NCBI GenBank assembly: GCA_903884005.1
Contig: CAISDA010000059.1
Span: 1-64,000, forward strand
From: an uncultured Ignavibacteriota bacterium
GTDB lineage: Bacteria > Bacteroidota > Ignavibacteria > UBA10030 > UBA8401
Reading direction: 5' to 3'
Length of the DNA: 64,000 nucleotides
Below, in pieces: positions 46,664 to 56,672 of this stretch. The first letter of the stretch is position 1. Each line of letters begins with the position of its first letter. A program made the translations under genes and the position numbers. The notes under the pieces were generated by a model. That model ran no database searches. It worked only from the letters and a program-made list of their open reading frames with translations, and was not told the DNA's origin.

Positions 46664-46771
46664 TGAGGTCGTCTGTATGTAGTGTGGTGAAATAGAATGT
46701 GCGAATGTTGTATGCCCCCCCTCGCAGTGCGCTCGCGATGCCATCTTGCCCTGCGCGATAAGGGGATGCGA

Positions 46772-47209
46772 TCAGCAGCCGGTCAGCGTGTGAATTTTTT
46801 TGACGCGGTCCGAGTGACGTCCCTCTTCAAAGGGTGTCGTGAGAAATTTTTGAACGATCGCCTCGGCGGTGTCCCACGTCACGAGGCGTTCGCCGAAACA
46901 AAGAATATTGGCATTGTTGTGTTTTCGCGCAAGTTCCGCTCCGTCCTCGGAGGTGCATTCCGCCGCGCGCACGCCCGCATGCTTGTTCGCGACAATGGAC
47001 ATGCCGATCCCCGTGCCGCAGATGAGAATTCCCTCGGAGCATGTCCCGTCCGACACTGCCTGTGCCGCGGCATGTCCGTAATCGGGATAATCGACGGCTT
47101 CCGGGGTTTTCGTTCCGAAATCGCGATACTCGATATGCAGGGAGTCGAGAAGGGTTTTCGTCTTTTCCTTATAGGCAAATCCGGCGTGATCGCTGGCGAT
47201 GGCTAGCAT
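46772..47209 (-). CDS. rpiB: Ribose-5-phosphate isomerase B
   Basis: 145 residues from ATG 47209 (a TTG three codons upstream is possible; GGAG lies before both). IASDHAGFAYKE and the active-site CGTGIGMSIVANKHAGVRAA are diagnostic. It interconverts ribose-5-P and ribulose-5-P. The start codon sits right at the stop of the upstream barrel gene. Confidence 0.95.
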   Translation of the reverse strand: MLAIASDHAGFAYKEKTKTLLDSLHIEYRDFGTKTPEAVDYPDYGHAAAQAVSDGTCSEGILICGTGIGMSIVANKHAGVRAAECTSEDGAELARKHNNANILCFGERLVTWDTAEAIVQKFLTTPFEEGRHSDRVKKIHTLTGC

Positions 47210-47210
47210 A

Positions 47211-48449
47211 TTATTCAATCTCCGACTGAAGGAACCAAATATCGCCGGCGCTGACGGACAGCGTGAGGCGCAGGATATTGTTTTTAACGAGCATGGCGGA
47301 GGTGGTGCCCCTCACGCCGTATTCGAGTCCGATATTGAGACGCGCTTCGTTGCCCATCGGGAGGCCGAGTCCGGCCGTGGCAAAATATTCATTGACGGAT
47401 GTTCCGTTCAATTGAACGTTCGTCTGACGCGCATAGCCGCCGAGACGGATGGCAACCTGCTGCCAATACGTTTCAATGAATTCTTTTCCCGGCATCCACT
47501 CCACGCCGACTCCGGCGCGCAGGCTGTTCTGAATTTCCGATGGATGCGTTCCGCCCATGGTGAAGTCGCTCCATTGCTGCATGTTCACGTCGCCGGTGTA
47601 GACGATCCCGTTGTTCTGATAGGCGAGGCCCGCGCTCACGCCGAACGGGAGTTTCACGGTCAGATCGGGCAATGCCACCGTCGTGTCAACAGTTGAAAGT
47701 TTTCTGAGCAGCGATTGGCTCCCCGACAGCGTTCCGCCGGTGTAGAGGGTCAATCCCAGCGACAGATGTTTGCTGTTCGAGAAGCCCAGCGCCTTGTCGA
47801 TGCCCGACTGGAGCGCGCCGATGTGGAATGCAAACCCATGCGTTTCAGTTGTCTGCTTGATGTCCGATGCGAAAAACGCTGCATCGGGGTACGTCAACGT
47901 GTGCTCTTCACTCATCGTTCCGAACATGTAATTCATCGTCGCACCCAGTGAGAGGTCCGCCATCGGCGAATAGGAGAGCGACAATTGCAGTGCCGTCAGT
48001 CCCCCGCGCCCGTTGAATGCCTGATTGATCGATTGGGCGCCGTAGGCGTCTGTGATGTTGAAATAATAGGCGACGCTGCTCACGGGGGCGAGCCCCATTG
48101 CAAAGGCGATGCCGTACGGCTTGTAGACCGGAAAGGCCATCGATACGCCCAGGAAGCCGCCGGCATTGAGAAACGAAGAGGCTGTGCCGTCGCTGGCCTG
48201 GTACCCTCGGTATTGGTACGATCCGTTGATGAGGGTCCGCGTGATCATCCCGAGCGTGGCAGGATTATTCTGGTCGATGTAGCCTTCGGACGAGAGCGCG
48301 GTGCCGGTGGATCCCAGACTCAGCGCGCGCACGGACGATGTGAGGCTGAGGTCCCCGATGCCGTAGCGCGAATACGCCGAGCCGTTATTGGCGAACATCC
48401 CCTGTGTGCAGAACGAAAGAAGAATGATGGTGCTGAAAATTTTTTTCAT
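47211..48449 (-). CDS. Outer-membrane beta-barrel protein (FadL/PorV-like)
   Basis: 412 residues. A signal peptide (MKKIFSTIILLSFCTQGMFA) is followed by NNGSAYSRYGIGDLSLTSSVRALSLGSTGTAL, a sequence style shared by Bacteroidota outer-membrane proteins of the FadL/PorV-type superfamily (small-residue rich hatch, then SEGYIDQNNPATLG). Amphipathic strands continue to the end. Some relatives are T9SS shuttle proteins; this cannot be decided here. Confidence 0.82.
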   Translation of the reverse strand: MKKIFSTIILLSFCTQGMFANNGSAYSRYGIGDLSLTSSVRALSLGSTGTALSSEGYIDQNNPATLGMITRTLINGSYQYRGYQASDGTASSFLNAGGFLGVSMAFPVYKPYGIAFAMGLAPVSSVAYYFNITDAYGAQSINQAFNGRGGLTALQLSLSYSPMADLSLGATMNYMFGTMSEEHTLTYPDAAFFASDIKQTTETHGFAFHIGALQSGIDKALGFSNSKHLSLGLTLYTGGTLSGSQSLLRKLSTVDTTVALPDLTVKLPFGVSAGLAYQNNGIVYTGDVNMQQWSDFTMGGTHPSEIQNSLRAGVGVEWMPGKEFIETYWQQVAIRLGGYARQTNVQLNGTSVNEYFATAGLGLPMGNEARLNIGLEYGVRGTTSAMLVKNNILRLTLSVSAGDIWFLQSEIE

Positions 48450-48508
48450 TGGTTGTCGTATAGGTACGGTGATATCAAAATACGTCGTTCACTGCAAGAC
48501 GGCTGCGT

Positions 48509-49678
48509 TTATTTTATCGAGGTCGTGACGAGAAGCACGGGCCGTTTTGCCGGATCGGGATCCTTGGTCGAATAGAACACCATATGATCGACGGACGCGT
48601 TGTTGAATGCGGCCTGGAGCACGATGCCGTCGTATGGCGTGCCTGCCGAGATCAAATACTGAATATAGGGCGTCACGGTAAAGACGTACACCGGGTCGAT
48701 CGCGCTTGTGTTGTCTTTCCGTCTGCCGAGCAGGCGATACGTCGAATCGATCGTCGAGGCCGTGCCGCCGGATTTTGAGAGGAAGGCGTAGAGCGAGTCG
48801 GGTGTGCCTGTTCCGAGCCGGGTGGATGCCGATTTCTGCGTGAGCTGGAGCGTTGCATTGTTGATGATGGCCGCTCTCGAAAGGCTGCTCACAGTGAAGA
48901 ACAGTTTGCTCCACGTCGTGACGCCGGCGCGAACTTCCAGTTCGGGATTCGTGGTGGCCTTCGCCGAGGCGATGAATGTGTCTTCGCTCGTGCTGACGAC
49001 GACCGAATCGCGGACACCGTTCTTCCCGTAGTAGTGGATCACGAGAGTCGGATAGTTCAAGGTCGCGGTGGATGAATAATAACCGAACGCTCCGGGCGTC
49101 GTTCCGGGTTTCGCCATGATGACGAAGCCGTACATGGGAGGCGCCAGGGTGTCCTTCACGGCCTTGATCCAGCGCCGGATGGATGTGCTGTCCATGGCGG
49201 CGACGATCTGCCTGTTGATTGCGAGCGTGTCGGAGATGCGGCCGAGCACCGTGCTTCCGATCTGCATCATCGGCAGCGAATCGCGCGTAGCGCCCGCTTC
49301 AGTCCAGCCCGAGAGCGCTTCGCGGATTTGGAATTCGGAATAGGGGGCCGGGGCGTTGAATGTGTTTGAGACCGTGAGATGCAATTGCACCGTATCGATC
49401 GTGCACGATGCGAGAGAATCGGGGAGCGCGCTTGTGACGAAGCGAAGCCATGCCTGGGATTCCACGTCGTTCGTTTTCCCGATGACGGTGAAAACGCCGT
49501 ATCCGTTGGGATAGCTTACATTGAAGACCGTGTCTCGAGTGGGCTGGAATGATGTATCGGCGATGACGAATTTTTCGCTCGCCTTGATGAGTTTATTGCC
49601 GACGGAATTAGTATTGTCACTGCATCCTACCCACAGTACGGCCGCTGCACAACAGAAGGTCAAAAGAAAATGTCGCAT
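48509..49678 (-). CDS. Surface lipoprotein with DNRLRE/DUF4270-like beta domains
   Basis: 389 residues. The lipobox WVGC (C19) follows a short signal. SVGNKLI is the start typical of Bacteroidota lipoproteins; AWLRFVTSALPDSL...TIDTVQLHLTV and, later, INNATLQLTQ resemble the repeated strands of DNRLRE domains, found in cell-surface proteins. Function unknown. It starts 2 bases after gmhB ends and precedes the barrel gene; the two may act together at the outer membrane. Confidence 0.75.
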   Translation of the reverse strand: MRHFLLTFCCAAAVLWVGCSDNTNSVGNKLIKASEKFVIADTSFQPTRDTVFNVSYPNGYGVFTVIGKTNDVESQAWLRFVTSALPDSLASCTIDTVQLHLTVSNTFNAPAPYSEFQIREALSGWTEAGATRDSLPMMQIGSTVLGRISDTLAINRQIVAAMDSTSIRRWIKAVKDTLAPPMYGFVIMAKPGTTPGAFGYYSSTATLNYPTLVIHYYGKNGVRDSVVVSTSEDTFIASAKATTNPELEVRAGVTTWSKLFFTVSSLSRAAIINNATLQLTQKSASTRLGTGTPDSLYAFLSKSGGTASTIDSTYRLLGRRKDNTSAIDPVYVFTVTPYIQYLISAGTPYDGIVLQAAFNNASVDHMVFYSTKDPDPAKRPVLLVTTSIK

Positions 49679-49679
49679 T

Positions 49680-50261
49680 CTACTCGTATGATTGTCTGCG
49701 TTGATGAATAATTGATTTTACGATCTGCACCGCACCGAAGAGATCGTCCGCGATGTAATCGCGCGTTCCCTCGGCCGCTGCCCGTTCAGCCGTGCCGTAG
49801 CCCGTGCACACCTGGATGCACACTGTGCCTGCCGCTTTTCCTGCCTGCATGTCGACGAATTTGTCGCCGATCATGAATGAGGCCTGCAAATTAATTTCGT
49901 ACTTCGCCGCCGCCTCGAGGAGCATGCCGGGCGCCGGTTTGCGGCACGCGCATCGTTTCCTGTATTGTTCGACAACGGCGTCCGGATGGTGCGGACAGAA
50001 AAAAAAATCGTCGATCCGGGCCCCGTGCCGCTGCATTGCTGCATGCATTGCGCCATGCACGGCGTGCATGTCCGATTCGGTCAACAATCCCCGCGCGATC
50101 CCGGATTGGTTCGTGATCACGAAAACGTTCACACCCAATGCATTCAATTCACGGATCGCATCGATGCTGCCCGGAATGAATTCCACACCTTCGGGGGAGG
50201 AGAGGTAATCGACATCGACATTGATCGTTCCGTCCCGATCCAGAAACACTGCACCATCCAC
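49680..50261 (-). CDS. gmhB: D-glycero-D-manno-heptose 1,7-bisphosphate 7-phosphatase
   Basis: 193 residues from GTG 50261. HAD-type motifs: FLDRDGTINVD (nucleophile Asp), VITNQSGIARGLL, and MIGDKFVDMQAG. The zinc loop CPHHPD...CACRKPAPG is specific for GmhB. It takes part in ADP-heptose synthesis for LPS, implying a heptose-bearing outer membrane. Confidence 0.92.
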   Translation of the reverse strand: MDGAVFLDRDGTINVDVDYLSSPEGVEFIPGSIDAIRELNALGVNVFVITNQSGIARGLLTESDMHAVHGAMHAAMQRHGARIDDFFFCPHHPDAVVEQYRKRCACRKPAPGMLLEAAAKYEINLQASFMIGDKFVDMQAGKAAGTVCIQVCTGYGTAERAAAEGTRDYIADDLFGAVQIVKSIIHQRRQSYE

Positions 50262-50280
50262 GCGCTTGTGTGCCCTTTCG

Positions 50281-51756
50281 CTACTTCAATAAATTTCTAT
50301 AGAGCGAAATGTATTTTTTCGCCGACGATTCCCATGAAAAATCCTTGCTCATGCCGGTCTTCATGATCTTCAGCCACGCCTTCTGATCGCCGAACGCCTT
50401 CACCGCCCGTTGTATGGCTTTGAGCAGTTCTTTCGATTCGTATTTTTTGAATTTAAATCCAGTGCCGTTGGCGCCCTCGACATCCTGAATCGTATCGTCC
50501 AGCCCGCCGGTCGCCCGGACAATGGGTACCGTTCCGTATTTCAAGCTGTAGATCTGATTGAGACCGCATGGTTCATATTGAGACGGCATAAGGAACATAT
50601 CTGTTCCCGCTTCTATTAAATGAGCAAGCTCATCGTGGAATCCGAACTCAATTCCCACTTTATTCGGATATTTTTTTCGCAGGGACTCCAGGAATTCGTG
50701 ATATTTCTTCTCGCCCGAGCCGAGGAAGATCATTTGTATGTCCATCTTCAACGCGTCATCGGCGATCTCTTTAATGAGATCGAACCCTTTTTGGTCCGCC
50801 AAGCGCGAGATCATGCCAATGACGGGGACATGTTCATTATATTCCAGCTTGAATTTGTCGAGCAGTTCCCGTTTGTTCGCCGCCTTGCCTTCAAGCGATT
50901 TGATGTCGTACCGGTTCTCGAGGTGTTCGTCGGTCTCGGGATTCCAGATGGAATAATCGACGCCGTTGATGATGCCGTGCAGGGCCGACTTGCGCTGCTG
51001 CAATACGCCTTCCAGCCCGCAGCCGAATTCCACCGTCGTGGAAATTTCCTGCGCATATTTTTCGCTTACCGTCGTGATGACGTCCGAATACATCAACCCG
51101 GCCTTCATGAAGTTGAGCTTGTCGTAAAATTCGACGCCCTCCATGGTGAATTCGCTTCCCGGCAGTCCCGTTTTATCGAACGAGGCGGCAGGGAAGACCC
51201 CCTGGAAAGCAAGATTATGGATCGTGAAGGCGGTCTTGATGTTTTTAAAGAAGGGATCGTTTTTATAGGTGGTCTTGAGGTATGCCGGAATCAATCCCGT
51301 TTGCCAGTCGTTGCAATGAATGATGTCCGGTTTCCAGCCGAGCAGCTTGAGTGTGTCCAGCACGCCGCGGCAGAAGAAGATGAAGCGTGTGTCGTTATCC
51401 TCATAATCTTTTTTCGTGGTCGGATGAACGTACATGCCGGGGCGGTCGAACATGTCCTTGTTCGCCAAAAAATAGACCTGCACTTTTGCCTTCAAGTTGG
51501 AGATGAACGACGAATTGACATGGGCGACCCGTGTCTCTGCACCGATGGTGATTGGAATTTCGCGCAGTCTGATCACGTCATGCAGCTTGAATTTCCTCTC
51601 GCTGATGGTTCCGTAGCGCGGCATCATGATGCGGATCTCGTGGCCAAGTTCTTTGATCATCTGCGGAAGGGCACTCGAGACATCGGCTAGACCGCCGGTT
51701 TTTGCGAACGGTTCCGCTTCACTTGTTACAAAGAGAATATTGAGTGGTTTCGACAT
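50281..51756 (-). CDS. glgA: Glycogen synthase (ADP-glucose)
   Basis: 491 residues, GT5 family. KTGGLADVSSALPQ near the N-terminus binds ADP-glucose; HCNDWQTGLIPAYLK, TIHNLAFQG, GMISRLADQKGFDL and MPSQYEPCGLNQIYSLKYGTVPIVRATGGLDDTI are canonical. First gene of a minus-strand run to 43614. The 633 bases between it and nrdJ hold the nrdJ promoter and leader but no convincing gene. Confidence 0.96.
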   Translation of the reverse strand: MSKPLNILFVTSEAEPFAKTGGLADVSSALPQMIKELGHEIRIMMPRYGTISERKFKLHDVIRLREIPITIGAETRVAHVNSSFISNLKAKVQVYFLANKDMFDRPGMYVHPTTKKDYEDNDTRFIFFCRGVLDTLKLLGWKPDIIHCNDWQTGLIPAYLKTTYKNDPFFKNIKTAFTIHNLAFQGVFPAASFDKTGLPGSEFTMEGVEFYDKLNFMKAGLMYSDVITTVSEKYAQEISTTVEFGCGLEGVLQQRKSALHGIINGVDYSIWNPETDEHLENRYDIKSLEGKAANKRELLDKFKLEYNEHVPVIGMISRLADQKGFDLIKEIADDALKMDIQMIFLGSGEKKYHEFLESLRKKYPNKVGIEFGFHDELAHLIEAGTDMFLMPSQYEPCGLNQIYSLKYGTVPIVRATGGLDDTIQDVEGANGTGFKFKKYESKELLKAIQRAVKAFGDQKAWLKIMKTGMSKDFSWESSAKKYISLYRNLLK

Positions 51757-52067
51757 GTCTGATATGCTAAGTTTAAAAAAAAGAAAGGAGCCTTATAAAA
51801 ATACGAAAAAAATCGGGCAATATCAATATTAGAACATCTCTTCCACGCGTGTTTCGGTGGCCGGGCCGAAATATGCAGTTATCGGGGCATATATGACGCT
51901 CATCTGCCTGATGCTGCAATGGAGGACGGTCCCACAAATCGGCGCACACCGCGCGCTCCAATCAGGCCATAACGGACATACGTGAGAGTCATCACATCGG
52001 TGAACTAATTTTTTGGTTCTGTCAAGAAAAATAGTTGTTTTCGAATGCAAAAATGAAAATATTTTCC

Positions 52068-52097
52068 TTGACTTTTTTCAAGATTCGGTGTTATATT
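52068..52097 (+). promoter_or_regulatory. Sigma70-type promoter upstream of nrdJ
   Basis: TTGACT (52068-52073) and TATATT (52092-52097) are 18 bases apart. Transcription would start near 52104, leaving a leader of about 285 bases before nrdJ. Confidence 0.7.
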
Positions 52098-52218
52098 CAA
52101 CTCCATATAACTTACCCCTCCGGACGCTATAGTGATAAAAACATAGAGGTTCATACCGATCAGCTCGAGCGCACTTCAATAGATATATTAACATATGCTT
52201 ATTATAGAACGTTATCAT

Positions 52219-52256
52219 AAAAAGGTTCAAAAAATCGCGAACCAATGAACTTTTTT
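52219..52256 (+). promoter_or_regulatory. Possible terminator/antiterminator hairpins in the nrdJ leader
   Basis: The segment starting at 52219 (A5 then GGTTCA) can pair with TGAAC plus the T-run at 52246-52256 to form a terminator-like hairpin. The GGTTC (52224-52228) can instead pair with GAACC (52239-52243). The two folds exclude each other. No B12-box or other known riboswitch core was recognised. Confidence 0.35.
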
Positions 52257-52389
52257 ATCCGTTATTTGTTACACTAAGTAATTAATTGGTAACCCTATTA
52301 TTGAACTGCGCCAAAACACGCTATTTTTGATACACCATGAGGATCGACACGCACAGATTTCTCATTTTACTTAAGGAGTACTACACATC

Positions 52390-55122
52390 ATGGGCGATAG
52401 CAACGTCATAGAGAAAAAAGGTTCTTCCCGGGTCTCGGAAAATAAAGAGAAGCACGGATTGTTCTTCCCTCGTCACTTCACAACGGTGGGAAAGCATCCA
52501 TTTGATGAGATTGAGTGGGAATTGCGGACAGCGGTGATCTCGAACGAGAAGGGAGAGAAGATATTCGAACAGAAAAACGTCGAAATCCCCAAATCCTGGT
52601 CTATGACGGCAACAAATGTGGTCGTGTCTAAATATTTCCACGGGCAGAACGGAACACCCAGCCGCGAATACAGCGTGAAGCAGCTTGTGGAACGTGTAGC
52701 GCGCACTATCACTTCATGGGGCGAAAAACAGGAATATTTTGCCTCGGCCGAAGATGCCGAAAATTTTTATGCCGAAGTATGTTACCTCCTGGTGAATCAA
52801 TACATGTCGTTCAACAGTCCGGTCTGGTTCAATGTCGGTGTTGAAGCAAAGCCGCAATGCTCCGCGTGCTTCATTAATTCCGTCGAAGACACGATGGAGT
52901 CCATACTTGAACTGGCAAAGACGGAAGGACGTCTGTTCAAGTGGGGGTCGGGTACCGGATCGAATCTTTCAACGCTGCGTTCGTCGCGCGAAAACCTTGC
53001 GGGCGGCGGCACGGCCTCGGGCCCGGTCTCGTTCATGCGCGGTTATGACGCCTTTGCAGGGGTCATCAAGAGCGGCGGCAAGACGCGCCGCGCGGCGAAA
53101 ATGGTGATCCTGGATGCCAGCCATCCGGACATTGTCGACTTTATCAATTGCAAGGCGGTCGAAGAAAAAAAGGCGATCGCATTGATCGATGCCGGCTATA
53201 ACGGCGGGTTCAACGTTCCCGGCGGCGCGTACGACTCGGTGTCGTACCAGAACGCCAACCATTCGGTGCGCGTCTCCGACGAATTCATGAAATCGGCTCT
53301 TGAGGACAAGGAATGGATGACGAAGGCGGTGAAGGACGGCCGCGCGATGGATGTGTATCGCGCGCGCGACCTGATGCGCCAGATTTCCGAGGCGGCATGG
53401 CAGTGCGGCGATCCAGGCATGCAGTACGACACGACCATCAACAACTGGCATACGTCGTCCAACACCTCGCGCATCAACGCGTCGAATCCCTGCAGCGAGT
53501 ACATGTATCTGGACGACTCGGCGTGCAACCTGGCCTCGCTGAACCTCATGAAATACCGGCGCGAGGACGGAGAATTCGATGTCGCCGCGTTCAAGCATGC
53601 CATTGCCATCACAATCACCGCACAGGAAATTCTCGTCGACAACGCAAGTTATCCTACTCCGACGATCGAAAAGAACAGCCACGACTTCCGTCCGCTCGGC
53701 CTCGGCTATGCAAACCTCGGGGCATTGCTCATGTCGCGCGGCCTCGCCTATGACAGCGATCAGGGACGGCACTATGCGGCGGCAATCACATCCCTGATGT
53801 GCGGCGAAGCGTACAAACAATCAGCCGTCATCGCGAAGGCGAAAAGTCCGTTCAACGGTTACGCCGTGAATCGCGAGCCGATGCTCACGGTGATGAACAA
53901 GCACAGCCTCCACGCCGAACGGATACAGAAAGAGAATGTGTCCGCCGAAATGTGGGATGCATCCGTTGCATCGTGGCGCGAAGCGATCGCGCTCGGCAAG
54001 GAATTCGGATACCGCAACGGCCAGACCACAGTGCTGGCGCCCACCGGAACGATCGGGTTCATGATGGACTGCGACACGACCGGCGTTGAACCCGATATCG
54101 CTCTCGTGAAATACAAGAAACTCGTGGGCGGCGGGATGATGAAGATCGTCAACCAGACCGTGCCCGATGCGCTCCAGAAGATCGGGTACAACAAGGAACA
54201 GATCGAACGCATCATCGGCTACATTGATAAGAACGACACGATCGAAGGGGCTCCGTACCTGAGCGACGAACATTTGTCCATCTTCGACTGCGCCTTTAAG
54301 CCGGCCCAAGGCACACGGTCCATCCACTACATGGGCCACATCAAAATGATGAGCGCCGTACAGCCGTTCCTTTCGGGCGCGATTTCCAAGACGGTGAACA
54401 TGCCGCACGAGGTCACACCCGACGAAATCATGCAGGCATACGTGGAAGCGTGGAAGCTGGGCCTCAAGTCGATCGCCGTGTATCGCGACGGATGCAAACG
54501 CACGCAGCCGCTGAGCACGTCGCTCGAGTCGAAAGAGAAGAAGAACGTGTCGCGCCCGGTGCGGCACCGTCTGCCGGACGAACGCAAATCGATCACGCAT
54601 AAATTCAGCATTGCGGGACACGAAGGGTACATCACCGTCGGCATGTACGAAGACGGCACTGCGGGCGAAGTATTCATCACCATGTCCAAAGAAGGCTCGA
54701 CCATCTCCGGATTAATGGATGCGCTGGCAACGGCGGTGTCTCTGGCATTGCAGTATGGCGTGCCGCTGAAAGTGCTGACGGACAAATTCAGCCATATGCG
54801 CTTCGAACCGTCGGGCTTCACGAACAATCCGAACATCCCGATCGCCAAATCCGTCTGCGATTATCTCTTCCGCTGGTTGGGCATGAAATTCCTTCCGTCG
54901 GACGAACAGCCGTTGACGACGGTGGTGAGCGAGACGCCGCAATTGGAAATTTTCGACAGCAAGGCCGATGCCCGCAGATTGTCGGCGATCGAATCCAATG
55001 AAAAGGTGATATTCCAGACGCAGGCCGACGCGCCTCCATGCCATGAATGCGGAAGCATCATGATACGGTCCGGAAGCTGTTACAAGTGTCTGCAGTGCGG
55101 CAGCACAAGCGGCTGTTCATAA
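52390..55122 (+). CDS. nrdJ: Class II (adenosylcobalamin-dependent) ribonucleotide reductase
   Basis: 910 residues. It converts ribonucleoside di- or triphosphates to deoxy forms without oxygen dependence. Conserved blocks include MSFNSPVWFNVGVE, QCSACFINSVEDTM, SGTGSNLSTLRSS, and NPCSEYMYLDDSACNLASLNL holding the N-C-E triad (N366, C368, E370); LAPTGTIGFMMDCDTTG is also typical. The C-terminus has CHECGS...CYKCLQCGS, a zinc-ribbon or redox-cysteine tail. No ATP-cone is obvious at the N-terminus. AAGGAG precedes the start. It implies a supply of B12. Confidence 0.96.
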   Translation: MGDSNVIEKKGSSRVSENKEKHGLFFPRHFTTVGKHPFDEIEWELRTAVISNEKGEKIFEQKNVEIPKSWSMTATNVVVSKYFHGQNGTPSREYSVKQLVERVARTITSWGEKQEYFASAEDAENFYAEVCYLLVNQYMSFNSPVWFNVGVEAKPQCSACFINSVEDTMESILELAKTEGRLFKWGSGTGSNLSTLRSSRENLAGGGTASGPVSFMRGYDAFAGVIKSGGKTRRAAKMVILDASHPDIVDFINCKAVEEKKAIALIDAGYNGGFNVPGGAYDSVSYQNANHSVRVSDEFMKSALEDKEWMTKAVKDGRAMDVYRARDLMRQISEAAWQCGDPGMQYDTTINNWHTSSNTSRINASNPCSEYMYLDDSACNLASLNLMKYRREDGEFDVAAFKHAIAITITAQEILVDNASYPTPTIEKNSHDFRPLGLGYANLGALLMSRGLAYDSDQGRHYAAAITSLMCGEAYKQSAVIAKAKSPFNGYAVNREPMLTVMNKHSLHAERIQKENVSAEMWDASVASWREAIALGKEFGYRNGQTTVLAPTGTIGFMMDCDTTGVEPDIALVKYKKLVGGGMMKIVNQTVPDALQKIGYNKEQIERIIGYIDKNDTIEGAPYLSDEHLSIFDCAFKPAQGTRSIHYMGHIKMMSAVQPFLSGAISKTVNMPHEVTPDEIMQAYVEAWKLGLKSIAVYRDGCKRTQPLSTSLESKEKKNVSRPVRHRLPDERKSITHKFSIAGHEGYITVGMYEDGTAGEVFITMSKEGSTISGLMDALATAVSLALQYGVPLKVLTDKFSHMRFEPSGFTNNPNIPIAKSVCDYLFRWLGMKFLPSDEQPLTTVVSETPQLEIFDSKADARRLSAIESNEKVIFQTQADAPPCHECGSIMIRSGSCYKCLQCGSTSGCS

Positions 55123-55144
55123 CGAGGCCGAACGAAACACAGAC

Positions 55145-55170
55145 AAAAGACGCCCCTCGGGGCGTCTTTT
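55145..55170. terminator. Intrinsic terminator after nrdJ
   Basis: A perfect 12-bp stem (55145-55156 with 55159-55170) flanked by A4 and T4; it works in both directions in principle. Confidence 0.92.
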
Positions 55171-55190
55171 GCGTAGAGGGCCGGCCGTAG

Positions 55191-55220
55191 TTGACAGTGT
55201 GGAATCGAGTTTTGTATATT
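55191..55220 (+). promoter_or_regulatory. Promoter of the methionine gamma-lyase-like gene
   Basis: A consensus TTGACA (55191-55196) and TATATT (55215-55220) with an 18-base spacer, and TG just before the -10 box. The leader would be about 40 bases. Confidence 0.8.
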
Positions 55221-55267
55221 GCCCTCAAGAAAATATCTCTCACAGCACCACAGAAGGGAACCGAGTC

Positions 55268-56566
55268 ATGAAGGGAACGCCGAAACGGAAATTCAGTCCC
55301 GAAAGCATGATGATGTCGTATGGCTACGATTCATCGCTTTCGGAAGGAGCAATTAAATCTCCGATATTTCAAACATCCACATTTGCATTTAAGACGGCCG
55401 GCGAGGGAAAGGCGTTCTTTGAACTGGCGTACGGCCTCCGCACAAAAAAGCCTGCAGAACAACTGGGCCTCATCTACAGCCGCATCAACAACCCCGATCT
55501 CGAAATCCTGGAAAACCGGCTCACGCTCTGGGATGAGAGCGAAGACGCGGCCGTGTTCGAAAGCGGCATGGCGGCTGTCACAACGACGCTGTTCGAATTT
55601 CTGAAGCCTGGCGATCTGCTCCTGGCAAGCGGGCCGCTCTACGGCGGGACGGACCATTTTCTGCATCACGTGCTGCCCGCATGGGGTATTCACGTGCTCC
55701 GGTTCACGCCGGATCAGAACATGGAAGAAGTGTGGGCGATGGTAAAAAATTCTCCCTATGCCAACAAGCTCGCCATGATCTATCTTGAAACACCCGCCAA
55801 TCCGACGAACGCATTGATCGATATGGAAGGCTGCGCGTCTCTGGCGAAAGAATTTTCAACGCCCGAAAAAACGGTGCATGTTGCCGTCGATAATACCTAT
55901 ATGGGACCGCTGTGGCAGCATCCGCTGAAGCACGGGGCGGACATCGTCATCTACTCCGCCACGAAATATATCGGCGGTCACTCGGACCTTATCGCAGGCG
56001 CAGTGCTCGGTTCGTTCGACATCATCAAGCGCGTGAAGACGCTCCGCACGTTCTTCGGCAATATGGCGGCGCCATGGACCGGATGGATGCTCATGCGCAG
56101 TCTTGAAACGCTCAAGGTGCGCATGGAGGCTCAGGCGATTGGCGCCGAAAAGGTCGCGCTATTTCTTCGCGCTCATCCGAAAGTGGAAAAGGTCTACTAC
56201 CTCGGATTTTTCGAGGAGGGCAGCGCGCAGCAGGCGATCTTCAAACGGCAATGCCTCACCGCGGGCGCCATGCTGTCGTTCGACATACGCGGCACGGAGA
56301 CCGAGGCGTTTCAATTCCTCGACAATCTGAAGTTGATACAGTTGGCTGTCAGCCTCGGCGGCACGGAATCGCTTGCCGAGCATCCGTACACCATGACGCA
56401 CGCCGATGTCCCCCCGTTCGAAAAGACGTCGCTCGGCGTGACGGAAAAAATGATCCGCCTGTCGATCGGCGTCGAAAATCCCGACGATATCATCTGGGAT
56501 ATCGATCAGGCTCTGTCGCTTGTCACGGCGATGCCGGTTGCGCAAACGGCTGCGCACGCGGTGTAA
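55268..56566 (+). CDS. Cys/Met metabolism PLP enzyme, probable methionine gamma-lyase
   Basis: 432 residues from ATG 55268, with AAGGGA upstream. The family motifs are IYSRINNPDLEILENRL, FESGMAAVTTTL, YLETPANPTN and VIYSATKYIGGHSDLIAG with the PLP lysine; SLGGTESLAEHP is the late conserved block. The layout (TXTFXF near 37-45) is that of MegL-like enzymes releasing methanethiol, but cystathionine gamma-synthase or lyase activity is possible. Single-gene transcript by promoter and terminator position. Confidence 0.9.
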   Translation: MKGTPKRKFSPESMMMSYGYDSSLSEGAIKSPIFQTSTFAFKTAGEGKAFFELAYGLRTKKPAEQLGLIYSRINNPDLEILENRLTLWDESEDAAVFESGMAAVTTTLFEFLKPGDLLLASGPLYGGTDHFLHHVLPAWGIHVLRFTPDQNMEEVWAMVKNSPYANKLAMIYLETPANPTNALIDMEGCASLAKEFSTPEKTVHVAVDNTYMGPLWQHPLKHGADIVIYSATKYIGGHSDLIAGAVLGSFDIIKRVKTLRTFFGNMAAPWTGWMLMRSLETLKVRMEAQAIGAEKVALFLRAHPKVEKVYYLGFFEEGSAQQAIFKRQCLTAGAMLSFDIRGTETEAFQFLDNLKLIQLAVSLGGTESLAEHPYTMTHADVPPFEKTSLGVTEKMIRLSIGVENPDDIIWDIDQALSLVTAMPVAQTAAHAV

Positions 56567-56672
56567 CACTGACTGCATACCGGGTCTCGGGGCCGATCTG
56601 CGGCGCATGCGGTATAACTTGTCGTGACAGTGTTCATGAACAATTCACCGCGCGCGCGCGGCATAAATGTTC

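Noticed and set aside
51829..52050. Minus-strand frame in the glgA-nrdJ gap
   Set aside because: No ribosome site or recognisable product; it covers the nrdJ promoter region and looks random.
52098..52389. Cobalamin riboswitch before the B12-dependent reductase
   Set aside because: Expected from function, but the B12-box and core helices were not recognised in the leader.
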